Shown here in pieces: positions 9,955-20,640 of a DNA stretch of 64,000 nt. The notes beneath the pieces are model-generated. The model had not been told where the DNA came from, made no database searches, and was given only the letters and a program-made list of their open reading frames with translations. The translations under genes and the position numbers were made by a program. This DNA is from Rhodamnia argentea. Lineage: Eukaryota > Streptophyta > Magnoliopsida > Myrtales > Myrtaceae. The stretch is taken from the NCBI RefSeq assembly GCF_020921035.1, contig NC_063151.1, forward strand, positions 28,092,934-28,156,933. The letters run 5' to 3'. The number at the start of each line of letters is the position of its first letter. Position 1 is the stretch's first letter.

Positions 9955-12900
9955 ATGAACCAAGAGAAAATGCGAGAAAGACCAGACTACTCGTCCGAGG
10001 AAGAAGAGAGAAAATCCAAGGGAAAATCCCGAGAAGCTCGCGATACCGACGTTAGAATGCGAGAGAGCTCCGAGACCAGCAAGAAATCGAGAGGGAGCTC
10101 CGACTTGGGGAGTGGAGAAGGTAAATCCAGCAGGAAGAAAGAGAAAAACAGGGGGGCTCGGATTCGGAGGAGATTGAGGAGAGGAAACGCGGGAAGAGCG
10201 ACAAGACGAAGAGGAGGAGGTCACGGCGACGGTACAGTAGTGAGTCAGGTGCGGATGATTCGAGCTCGGAGGATGCCGGTTCCGAATCGGAATCGGAGGG
10301 TTCGGATTCAGTGAGCGAGAGTGAAGAGGCGAGGAGGAGGAGGAAGAGGAGAGAGAGGAGGAGGAGAGAGGAGGAGAACGAGAGGAAGAGGAGGAAGAGA
10401 GACAAGGAGAAGAGGAGGAGGAGAAAGAGAGACGATGAAGAAGAGGAAGAGAGAAGAAGAAGAAGAAGAAGAAGAAAGATAGGAAGAAGAGTAAAGAGAA
10501 GGAGAGAGCAGAGAGAGGTAAAACTGGTGCAGTGACCAACTCCTGGGGAAAATACGGGATTATCAGAGAAACCGATATGTGGTAATGATTCTATCTTCCA
10601 TGGTCGAAACTCAATTTCTTGTGCTATTTCACGCCTCTTTATTGATGCTAGAAGGGGAAAAAGTTGCTGTCTTGTTGAGCATATCTTCCATGCGTTTGCC
10701 GATCAACTGTGGACTTCTCATTTTCTATTTCATAGACGATGAATGTTTACCATGTGAATGAGGTAACCTCATTGAATAAGTTGTTGGTATTGGGTGAATT
10801 ATTTCAGCACGAGTGGTCAAGAAGAAGATGAACACAAAGTGAAGTATTGTAATCTGTTTTTGAGACGGCCATGTCAATAGCGGCGGACTGCAGACTGTAA
10901 TTGTTTGCCACTTGCTGTTTGTTCCACTTTATGCTTTCATCTTGTGATAATATTTGTGTCCTTTTGCTTGAAAAAGTGAAAGAATCGTCTTACGCTGTTG
11001 GAGATGAAGAGACTTCTTTCTGCCATTAGCAGTTAGATTCAGTTAGTGTCTCTTATAGTCAATGACAGCATGACAAAATAATGCTTCCAGGCCTGCTTAA
11101 TAGATGATCGAGTTTAGAATGTCACTGCATATTTCATCTTTATCTGGAACGACCACAGGGTTTGATATAATAGTTATGCTGCTTTAGTTTGTCTTAGGGA
11201 TCACAACACAAGTCAGAAAGATACTCACTCTTTCCACTTTTTTTCCTTCTATAAACCATGTTATGCAACCCAGATGACTTTACCAGTGCTTTACAGTTGG
11301 CTCGTCTCTATCCATTCTTATCAGGTGTTGAGACTTGATGGACTTGATAAATTTTATGTGACAGACAGCCAGAATTTGTGGTTAACAAATTCTGTTGGAG
11401 ATGCATCAGTGGACTATCTGACTCCTAGCAACAAAGCATACGAAATGAGACAATATTGGACTGGATATCTTTAAAAACCTGTTTAGGGATTGAATGCCAT
11501 TGATAAATGGAAGTTTAGGTTGGGTAAATGTAAGTTAAAAATTTATCTGTTCTTTTATATTTCTTTCCTGAGATTGGATGGGAAAATATTCCTTTCGGTG
11601 GGGCAACCCTACCACAAGGTCACAGGTTCTGGTGGAAACCTCTGATTCCTATGAAAGTTGGAACTTGTGTTTATTTCATAACTCAGTATAAAACTCTCTT
11701 TAGCAATAATTTACAACTTTTTACATGTTAAACTGGAAGGGCCACCTGTCAAGATATGCTTTCTACAACCACGGATTCACATGGTTTATTAATTTTGTCA
11801 CCCTTATCTTGTATGTTCCAGGTTCTGAATGCTTAACTTCTATGCATTTATTGATCTTGTTCTAATGCATGGACAATAAATTGCTGCAGGAATAAACGTC
11901 CTGAGTTCACTGCTTGGTTAGCAGAAGTAAAACAGGTACTTCCTTCTGGTTCATTTCGCTTCCGTATTCTATTATTCCTACCAGATAGATGCATGTGTCT
12001 GTAGACTGCCCATGACATATGTAAATCCTGAATAAGACAATGGTCGTGCTTTTTTTAGGTGGGTGCAACATTCTGCGACAAAACCCCAAACAACCACCCC
12101 CCTTTTTCTCCCTCTCTCTTTTCCCAATAGAACCTAACTGATGCACATATCCAAATCATTCTTTTGCCCAAAGAGCTTTATGTATTCAAGCTTTACATAG
12201 TGCCAAAGCTCTTGACTTTTGTTGATTCTTATGGAACAAAAAAAATTGAACTTGAAGACAGACTTTTTTACTGGCTACATTCGCCCATTTATTGAGGTAA
12301 ATAGTACCCACGCCCAAATTAAATAGTAAACAAAAAATGAAGGCTATGTAAGCTTTTTGCTGTTGGCGTCCCTAGAACTTTTCCTTCATCTCTATTGTCC
12401 ACAGCAACCAAGTCATCTGACATGGGCAGCTTTTCAGGAAATAAGTTTTCTCAATTGCGTATTTTTGTGCTTTTGGAAGTAAGTAATATTTATCATTGAA
12501 GTGTAGTCACATCATTTATGCACATTTTGATTGCTTGCATTGCATTGCAGGTGAACCTGGAAAGCCTGGCTAACTGGGAAGAGAAACAGATGTTTAAAGA
12601 GTGCGTACATACTTTATTTATTGATGACATGAATCTTATTTTTTTCCAAACACATCCTTTTTTCTCCCAACTAGTTTGCCATTATTTAAGATACATGGAC
12701 TTATTTTGTAGGTTTATGGAAGATCATAACACTGCTACCTTCCCTTCTAAAAAGTAAGACTTCTTGGGTTTTTCTTGTGATATAATAGCTTTTATTTTCA
12801 TTATAATTGCAGTTTTTGTTTAACCTAACCATATTATTCCTGATGTTTTGACTTATTATCATGGAGGTGCTTTTCTCATTATTCAGTGCCTATACATTAC

Positions 12901-14028
12901 TCAATGAGTTTTAAGTCATATTCCCTTGTGTTTGATTGCAGGTATTATGACCTCGATGCTTATCACCGACACCAAATGGAAAAGGAGATGAAAAAGGGTC
13001 TCAAGAAGGTTATTTCCAAAGAACGCACAGTTTTCAATGATGAAGAACAGCGTCGGTATGTCCTTCCACTGCAAGCTAGATAGAATGGATATATGCGTTG
13101 CTGCTCTTTAGGAAAGATGGAAATATCATTAATTAATTATGGCCTCAACATTTTCTGTAATCGATGGGATTATCCATATGTCGTCTTCAAAAGAGTATAT
13201 GAAAAGATGAATCCTGAGATCTAGTGGAATATGTGGCACCTTCATATGATCAACTGGCTTGGAAGTGGAAAAAAGATTACCAAGACATGAAAACCTGCTT
13301 TGATACATGTCCTAGTAGTGACTTGAATTCGACGATCATCCTTATCATGGAGTAGATAAGATGGTTCTGTCATAGTGGCACCTATGCTCTCAAACAGAGT
13401 ACAAGCAACTTGCTTTGTGGTTTGGGGCATATCGGTACATTTTGCTAGAGTAATTATAGGGGTATGATTACTGAAAGATGAATGGTTGAGCAGCAAACTC
13501 TCTGAGGGTATGTGAAGAAGTAGGCCATATTGAAAAACCTAAAGTCTTTGTCAGACCACTTAGATCTTTCCACCTAGGTGTAGCCTTTCTCACTTCAATC
13601 AATCACCTTTCTGTCTTTTTCCCTCCTTTCCAGGCAAGAACTGCTGCTAGAACGTGAAAGGCAAAAAGAGCAGGAGGTTGAAGCATTGAAGGTTTCGATG
13701 CAGGGTGGAATGGTGAGTTCATAACTCCTTATCTAGCTCCAGTTAGTCTGATTATGTCTCTGTGGTTCTACAGCGATTGCAATTTCCAACTTTATTAATT
13801 GATTAATTTGATTCTGGATACCAGGCACAAGCAATGAAAGAACAGGCTTTATTGAGGGAAGAGATGGCCTACCAATATAAGCTTGGCAACTTTGAGGTGA
13901 ATTTACATATTTTTCAGTCTGTGATTGGTTATGTTTCCTTTAGTGCCTAACTTTGGAAATGGCGATAACTCGCATTGTAGGCTGCTGCTGCCATTCAGAG
14001 AAGACTGGATCCAAACATCGCCATGTGA
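9955..14028 (+). CDS. SCI1: Style cell-cycle inhibitor 1 (SCI1) homologue; exon 1 shifts frame twice
   Basis: SCI1 is a small nuclear plant protein reported to restrain cell division in pistil tissue. Exons: about 9955-10581, 11890-11935, 12551-12600, 12712-12753, 12942-13055, 13634-13712, 13825-13896 and 13981-14028, all with GT-AG introns. The conserved part reads TNSWGKYGIIRETDMWNKRP, then EFTAWLAEVKQVNLESLANW, FPSKKYYDLDAYHRHQMEKE, a coiled-coil-like ERTVFNDEEQRRQELLLERE stretch, and LGNFEAAAAIQRRLDPNIAM at the C-terminus. The N-terminal half is arginine-, glutamate- and serine-rich, as in nuclear speckle proteins. Within exon 1 the plausible protein leaves the ATG frame at a G6 run (10151-10156). 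It shifts again in the AGA-rich tract (about 10425-10465) before reaching the conserved part. Exons 2-8 join in frame. Family call is confident; the intactness of exon 1 is not. Confidence 0.87.
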
Positions 14029-15571
14029 TGCATCGTGCCCAGGCTTCGCCCCTGTCCTGGATAGTGATGAGACTATGTGTTTGAAACTCTCTTCTTGTGA
14101 GGTTACCGCTTGATGCATCAGCCAGCATCACCTCACATTTTTGCAGATGAGAGGTCAGCTCTTGGATCTACAAAGTATTGTGTAATTGCAGGTCTTGCTT
14201 CGTCTCCAACTGCTTTGTTCTTATGTACCCTTAAAATGTCGACTTTGAGGTCTTTGATTCTTTTGGTGCTAAGTAAAAGACATTTGCAAGAAGAGAAAGT
14301 AACTCTTGTTAACGTGATATGATGTACCTGGCATTATGACGGCCAGCCGGTGCACAACAGATGTGGGAGGCTCTTTTTCTTATTCGTACCATTGCATGTG
14401 ACCATATGAAAGTTGAGAAGGAAGGATGCTACGGTGGACCAGCATCAGACCTTTGTCATGGCAAAGAATTGGTGCTCAGAAAGTGACGGGACACCAGGTA
14501 TTGGAATTCTAGGTTTTGCCTTTGGAATGGGCAACGAGAACGTGCGGAGAGAATTCAATGCGCCGCAAGCTCCTCTCTAGCTGGAGAATTTGAAGTTGCA
14601 AACGAAAGAAAACAGGTATCCGTTGTAACTACTGGGCACTTGGGGCTAGATGCTCCAGATCTAATCAAACTTTGAACGGGGTTTGATGTGCGCACGACAC
14701 CATACAAAGGAAGAATGGACAGGAGGCGCATTTTTCCTCTTGCCATGCTTTTTAGAGATTGAAATCCGCTTTTACTCGGCTAAACTGACTCAGTTTGTTA
14801 AACGCATCTCGATCATTCAGAGGGGTCAATAGGCTCAATACGGCCGCGGTAGATTGAAAAACTCTGAAAGCATACTCGATCCTTCTATTTGTTTATCCGA
14901 AAAGAAATTAAGAAGTACCAACTTATCCGGGGAAAAAACCCTTTTTTTTACACAATCCACTCGCTGCCCTCGTGGCTTCTTTATGCCGAACTGAACAAGC
15001 ATTTCCCAGTTTTCCTTCGCTTTACTTCGCTTGATCAACGCAAACGCTGGAAAGAGAGGAGGGGAAATAAAGATACAAAGAGTTGCCTCCAGAACCAGAT
15101 GTTTAGTTGAAAGTTCCTTAAACAGTGCTTGGTGATCTGGAAATGGAGAGAAAAGAAAGAAAGCTAAAAATTCCTGCGTTTGGATGCACGTAGAGTGACA
15201 TTGATGAGATGGGAAATTAATTTCGTGAATATGCTTGATCATCTTTCATCACTTTCGCTCTTAAACAGAGTAAGGGCAATCTTGAAAGAATATGGCCAGC
15301 ATTTTCCATCTCTCTCCACTTTTAAAGTAAAGGAATTGGGGGCCCGCACGGAAGTAATTCCCACTATTTTAACATCATTTCCATCCGCTTCTTTTGTAGC
15401 TTAAACAGCCGAAAAAAAAGAGGAAAGATTTCCCCTAGGGGAGAGAGAGATGCTGATGAGTTTCAACTTCTCTAAGTACATATCCATGCAACCAAATCTT
15501 TTTAGAAGATCAAGACCATTTTTCTAGAGTCGATGTCGATATAAGATTGTCACCTTCCTACCTTCGTGTCC
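14029..15571. other. SCI1 3' flank and intergenic DNA
   Basis: About 300 bases of likely 3' untranslated sequence follow the SCI1 stop. Beyond that only short frames without recognisable similarity were seen. Confidence 0.4.
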
Positions 15572-15823
15572 CTACCAAGCAAACACTAACAGAAGTGCAG
15601 TTGACAAAGCCATATCCTCACAGGCATTAAGGTCGGTTTGCATCGCCTTCAGCAGATCATGTTGCAGCATCACAACCTCAGCATCCGCACAGCAAAACAA
15701 GGACCTAAATGTCAATTCAGCAATGCCAAGTCCAAACATCTCTGTTAAAGCTAAAGAAATGGTAGAGATAATTTCAGGCTGCACATGAGGGGCTTTCAAG
15801 TTCTGAAGGAGCCACGTCTACCA
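15572..15823 (-). other. Exon-like orphan open frame, function unknown
   Basis: On the minus strand a good acceptor (TTTGGTAG) at about 15824 is followed by an open frame of about 83 codons beginning TWLLQNLKAPHVQPEIISTI. It runs through ALTEMFGLGIAELTFRSLFC and LLKAMQTDLNACEDMALSTA to a stop at 15572. The composition and alternating hydrophobic helices look protein-like, perhaps an armadillo-type helical repeat. I recognise no family and found no partner exons nearby. It could be a last exon, a gene fragment or chance. Confidence 0.25.
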
Positions 15824-16216
15824 AACAAAATACAAACTCAAATTGACAACCCCTTCTAAATGTCATAAGCACCTAATCCTAAGTTGCTTGCAGGAAGCAC
15901 CAGCATTGCAAATCCGGGGAGCTCCTTGCTCGTATGAATATCTCATCCCAAGCTCATTTACCACAGACCAGTGTGGATTTTCTGCTGTGCAAGGTGTTCT
16001 ATACGCCCATGTATCATGCCCCAGAGTGGGGCAATGACCTAAAATGTAGAAAAAAAATGTCCCTTCTGTTTGCAAATCACTGTAAATGTGAAAAACACGT
16101 CAGATCGATCCACCGTCGCAAAGAAGGTTTACCACATTTTAGGTGCATTGACCACCCCGGCAATGCGTGCGTGCTGCAGGCAGGGAAAATCTTCTACATG
16201 TGCCTCAAGCACCTAC

Positions 16217-16402
16217 TATGGTTCACAGAAAACCTGCAAAATATGCAAGAAGAAGCTCTTTCCATTGGGTAATATATTCCTTAACTTCTACTATATACGG
16301 CTTAACTACCATGGTAGATGGAAAACCTGCAAAAATATGCAAGAACAAGCTCTTTCCGTTAGAGTAATAGATTCCTCAACTTCTACTATAAACAGAAAAT
16401 AA
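16217..16402. repeat. Diverged tandem duplication, about 93 bases x 2
   Basis: Two copies, about 16217-16309 and 16310-16402, share blocks such as GAAAACCTGCAAAA, ATATGCAAGAA, AAGCTCTTTCC and TTCTACTATA in the same order. The repeat period is 93 bases. Confidence 0.7.
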
Positions 16403-17218
16403 TCCTTTCCCGACCAATCAGATACTAAGAAATCCCAATTTAGGCTGCCATCGTAAGAGACAACCTGATCCGGTACATCAATGCACTAACACACCTCATA
16501 GACTCATAAGCCCAAACCATTTATTGACTTATTGAACCAACGAAAGAATGCTGCCATCTCCAGGCATTTCCTAAGCTAGCCAAGAAATGTGACATATGGC
16601 TCGACTCCTTTATTTCTCAAAGTAAAACCTTTTAAAGAACACGACGTTTCAAATTCCGTGGCATAGGTACCATATGCAAACTGAATGCAGCCAAAAAGCA
16701 AATTACCATATGTGGTCTGACATCTGCATGTATGTTCGCTGCAAATCCTCGTCAATTCAGCTATTCAAAATATTGTCGCTTGTCAAGCTCATCTAATACC
16801 TTAACAAACATGAATGAGTCCCCAGGGGAACAAGAAGAACAAGAAAACAAGTTTCTTCACAACCACTATCCCTTACCTTAGATCTTGATCACCTAAGAAT
16901 GTCTGCAAGAAGCTTACCTAGCAGAGCGAACTAAGTATAAACAGATAGCATCAGAAACATCGTAATCAATCAGATCATGGAGAGAGAGCAAGAGTTTCCG
17001 ATAGAAATACGCAAAGAGCACATGAGACCAAGAAAAAAGGATGCATAGAATAAAAGAGAACCCACAATACCATCGATATACAACAATCCATGTGAATATC
17101 AACACACGGGAAACACCATGTACACGAAACATGCAGAAGCACGTAACCAAATCAATCTACCTACTCCCCGGTCAGCATAATTACAAGTCAAAAAAGGGAA
17201 AGAAAAGATCGAATCGAA
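16403..17218. other. Intergenic and probable ERF 3' untranslated region
   Basis: No gene recognised. The stretch next to 17218 should hold the 3' untranslated region of the ERF gene. Confidence 0.4.
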
Positions 17219-17875
17219 TCAAGCACAACATCTGTACAGCTTGTTCTTCTTAAAAGGCAGAACAGCATGCTGCGAAAGACCGCATTCCTGCTTGGAGAAG
17301 TTAGTTGGGGCGTCAGGGCCGCGAAGACGAAGCGCGGCCCTGTCGTACACCATCGCGGCCTCCTCCGCGGTGTCATACGTACCCAGCCACTGCCTCAGCC
17401 TCCCGTCCCTTATCTCCGCCACCCACCTCCCCCACGGCCTCCGCCTCACGCCCCGATACTTCCTCGATCCCGCAGTCTCCACCGTGCTCTTCGCCGCCGC
17501 GACCGCAATTGGCTGGAATTCCGGTCGCGGCGGCTCGATCCTGATCTCGTTAACGTAGCGCTTGACCTTGCGGCTGGGGTGCGACTTCGACCGCTCCTCG
17601 ACCTCCTCGTCGCTGGAGGAGTCGGTGGCGTCGCTGTCGGTGACGGAGATGCGCACGACCCGGACGCCGCTCTTCTTGTCGGCGATCGGCGCCGAGTTGG
17701 AGCTGTCATCGGTGGAGATGGTGGAGTCCGACTCGACCAGGTTCAAAGGGGAGGGCTTGTGGCGCTTACCGCAAGGGGCGTCGATCACGGAGGAGGAAGA
17801 GAGAGTCGTCACAGTAGTCTTCGTCGTGGTGGTTGCGGCGGTGGTTGCGGTGGTGGATTGAGGTGAAGTTGCCAT
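17219..17875 (-). CDS. AP2/ERF transcription factor, cytokinin response factor (CRF) type
   Basis: A single-exon gene for 218 residues. The AP2 DNA-binding domain spans about 139-193 ([19 protein letters not shown] through [13 protein letters not shown]). Upstream are the two parts of the CRF domain: [20 protein letters not shown] at 71-90 and [13 protein letters not shown] at 103-115. Together they place it in ERF group VI/VI-L, nuclear factors that act downstream of cytokinin and stress signals. The N-terminus is Thr/Ser-rich. The C-terminal tail is short, ending LYRCCA, and lacks the SP(V/T)SVL motif of longer CRFs. The start is the ATG at 17875, the first in frame after the leader repeat. 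Intact. Confidence 0.95.
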   Translation of the reverse strand: MATSPQSTTATTAATTTTKTTVTTLSSSSVIDAPCGKRHKPSPLNLVESDSTISTDDSSNSAPIADKKSGVRVVRISVTDSDATDSSSDEEVEERSKSHPSRKVKRYVNEIRIEPPRPEFQPIAVAAAKSTVETAGSRKYRGVRRRPWGRWVAEIRDGRLRQWLGTYDTAEEAAMVYDRAALRLRGPDAPTNFSKQECGLSQHAVLPFKKNKLYRCCA

Positions 17876-17891
17876 CAAAAGTTTGGTGAAT

Positions 17892-17892
<1 letters not shown>

Positions 17893-17925
<33 letters not shown>

Positions 17926-17950
17926 CACGATCGGTGGAATTAGGGTTAGG
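17893..17950 (-). promoter_or_regulatory. CT-repeat leader and telo-box of the ERF gene
   Basis: A (GA)n run of about 30 bases at 17893-17922 (CT on the transcript strand) lies just upstream of the ERF start. It is followed at 17940-17952 by TTAGGGTTAGGG, a double telo-box (AACCCTAA) on the minus strand. Both motifs are common in plant 5' leaders and are bound by BPC/GAGA and TRB-type proteins. Confidence 0.55.
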
Positions 17951-17954
17951 GTTC

Positions 17955-20391
17955 CAAATTTTCTCAATTGGGGGATTTGAATTTTAGGGCGATTAAAAAA
18001 AAACAGAAGCTGACAAATTTGGTGCCACGTCGGTTGAGGAATTTTTCGCATCCGTAGCGAGAATATCCACCGCGCGGCCGAAACGACGTCGCCCCGCCCG
18101 TATAAAATACTAAAATACTAAAATCTGGGCTCAAAACAAAGTGGCGGCAAAATTGGGCCTCGTGATGCGATTCGGTTTAGCCGCATCCGGAAAGGGAATA
18201 TTATTTTTTTTAGGCCCGTTTCGAAATTGGGCCTGAATTGACGAAAGAAACAAAGCGAACGGCTGCTTCCTTTTTATATGAGGAAACGTCATGTCTCCAA
18301 TACTTAAAAACTCAAAAGAAGGGGCGTCGATGGAAGAAACAGAGCAATTTTCACGGGTTGTCCAAAACTGTTTTCTAGTAACAAGTGTACCGGTTGCTTG
18401 CATAAAAACACCATTCTCTGTCTTCACGGACACAAAAGGAAAAGAAAAACTGTATTCAGTGCTCGAGAGTAACGAGAAAGGCTTGCATTTGCGCACGTGT
18501 CGCGCACGAGACTTGGAAGTGAGCCTTAAAGCGATATGGGAAATGCGCTAGGACATCATTGGAAATATACATCGATTTTCACCGTTTGGTCGGACCTGTA
18601 GATTCACAGTGGTGTTGCGATCGTTCTAAGCAAGATCTTAAAAGGTTTAAGAGAGAAAAAAAAAAAACCCCCTAAGGGGGGGGATCTCTCGATGATGAAT
18701 TTCTACTGGGAAGAAAACATTAGGAGAAAACTTAGGAGCACTAATTCATGAGGTGGTATAGTACTCATCGAGTCGTGCTAGGAGCTTGCTTTAGGCTCTC
18801 CACCAACAAGAGTTATGTCTCTCGATGTGAACTACTGAAAAGGAAAAATAATAATGAACTACTAATTCAATGAAGAGTCATTACTAATCTATTGTGGGTA
18901 GATCTGCGAACTAGATATATTGTGGAATTGATTACGCTAAATAAGTTTTAACACCTTTACAGTGCCTTTTCTCTTTATATTCAATAATATTTAGCAAGTG
19001 CCCTTGGGAAATTTTAATTCTAACCATTATCATGCACGTGCGCGATTAATAACACAACACTCAATAAATAAAAGCAATTAATGAATAAATTGCTAGAAAT
19101 AGGGCAAAACCTTAATGCATTACGCAAATCATATCTTCGTCATGATTACTATCCCAATATCTGCAAGAAGTAAATTGATGACACTAATGTTCAAGGTGCC
19201 GGTTTGCAGGGCCAAAACGGTGGTGGTCTAGCGGTGTTGGACTGAACTCACTGGACTGCTACCATGGAAGACTCCTGGGGGGCGGCAAGCACGGTGCGAT
19301 AGCGAGGGAGCAGCCTGGGCTACAACAAGAACCTGCTCGTCGAAACTGGAAACATCCCAACAAAGTGAAGCGGCGACGACACTGGCGTACAGTGCCTAGG
19401 ATGTGGCGAAGGAGCCCTTACATATAGTTGATATTCTTCCCTTCCCTTGAATAAATCCCAGGTCATGTCTATACAGTATATATGGCCTAAGGTGCCTTTT
19501 GCAAGATTAGTACATCCATGTTTCCTATTATAGGTGATGCGATTGCAAAGGAAATCAGAGCATACTCCTTTCTTTTTTTCCTATGCCCCGGAATTCGACA
19601 ATATAAAGCTCAATTACTCCCCCAATTTCATCACACAACTTAATTGAATTCGGGGTCTCCCTGTTTGAGTCCATTAGCTTCGGTCCAATGTAAGTTATGT
19701 GGGCTTAACACTATTAATGCCAATGCTCCTAATATGCAAATACTATAATAAGGTGTTTTTGTTTAGGGATTGGAATTGATCCCTGGGTTTTTATGAGATG
19801 GGAGCCTAAATAAGTCGACGTGTAGCCATTAGAGATGTTCTTGTATAAATAGGGATTCGTCCCTTTCATGTGGATCATTCAAGTCATTTTAGTGGTACAA
19901 ATATTGTTGAGCGTTCCTTGCTATCACTCACGCCAAATCACGAGAAGAAATTATTTTATGGACAATGGTCTTTCCAAATAAATACGAGATTAGATGGACA
20001 CATAACCGGTCGAAAAAAGTAAAAAATAATCCCAAAATTTCCATTTGGTTGTGAAAAAAGGAAATTTCCAACTTCGTATTAGTAAATATTTTTAAGAAAA
20101 TATATTTTTTTAAATTATTTATTCTTCGTGAAATGGAACGGAAATTTTTTTTAAATTTATATTTAGTATATTTTCAGAAAAGAAAAGAAAAATGGAATGA
20201 ATCCCAGTTCCCACCTGGAGAAAGGAACCGACCCTTTTGCCCCTTCTTCTCCTCAAGAGTCCTAATCAAACCTTTGCCTCTCCGTGCGCCGACTCTTCCA
20301 TCCACGCGCCATCTTCATCGCCGGTTCCCAGGAAAAGCAGGCGGGCGGCGGGGAGAAACCCTAACCCCGTAGCAGAAGAATCGAGGAGACC
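17955..20391. other. Intergenic between ERF and DPH3
   Basis: Divergent upstream region of two genes. I see no gene. A minus-strand frame at 18131-18496 (121 codons) has no recognisable features. A telo-box (AAACCCTAACCCC) lies at 20356-20368, just before the DPH3 start. Confidence 0.5.
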
Positions 20392-20640
20392 ATGTCGTAC
20401 GACGACGTGGAGATCGAGGACATGGAGTGGAACGAGGAGCTCCAGTCGTATACCTACCCTTGTCCCTGCGGCGACCTCTTCCAGATCACCAGGGACGACC
20501 TCCGCCTCGGCGAGGACATCGCTCGCTGCCCCAGCTGCTCTCTCTACATCACCGTCATCTACAACGCCGAGGACTTCGCCGACACCGCGAGTAAGAAGAA
20601 CGTGGAGCACTCCAAGCAACAGCCCGTCGCCGTCGCTTGA
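20392..20640 (+). CDS. DPH3: Diphthamide biosynthesis protein 3 (CSL zinc finger)
   Basis: An 82-residue single-exon protein, the usual length for DPH3/KTI11. The CSL-type zinc finger is complete, with cysteines 24, 26, 46 and 49 (PCPCGDLF ... RCPSCSLYI) and the acidic MSYDDVEIEDMEW start. DPH3 donates electrons to the DPH1-DPH2 iron-sulphur enzyme in diphthamide synthesis on translation elongation factor eEF2. In yeast it also works with the Elongator tRNA-modification system. It acts in the cytosol. Codon use is GC-rich compared with its flanks, as is common in short plant housekeeping genes. Intact. Confidence 0.95.
   Translation: MSYDDVEIEDMEWNEELQSYTYPCPCGDLFQITRDDLRLGEDIARCPSCSLYITVIYNAEDFADTASKKNVEHSKQQPVAVA

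Noticed and set aside
9736-10539. 267-codon minus-strand frame rich in Ser/Pro/Phe
   Set aside because: It is the reverse of the SCI1 arginine/glutamate-rich first exon, with no independent signals.
17267-17866. 199-codon plus-strand frame over the ERF gene
   Set aside because: GC-rich shadow of the intact AP2/ERF coding sequence on the other strand.
18131-18496. 121-codon minus-strand frame
   Set aside because: No known motif, no splice context, and composition like the flanking intergenic DNA.
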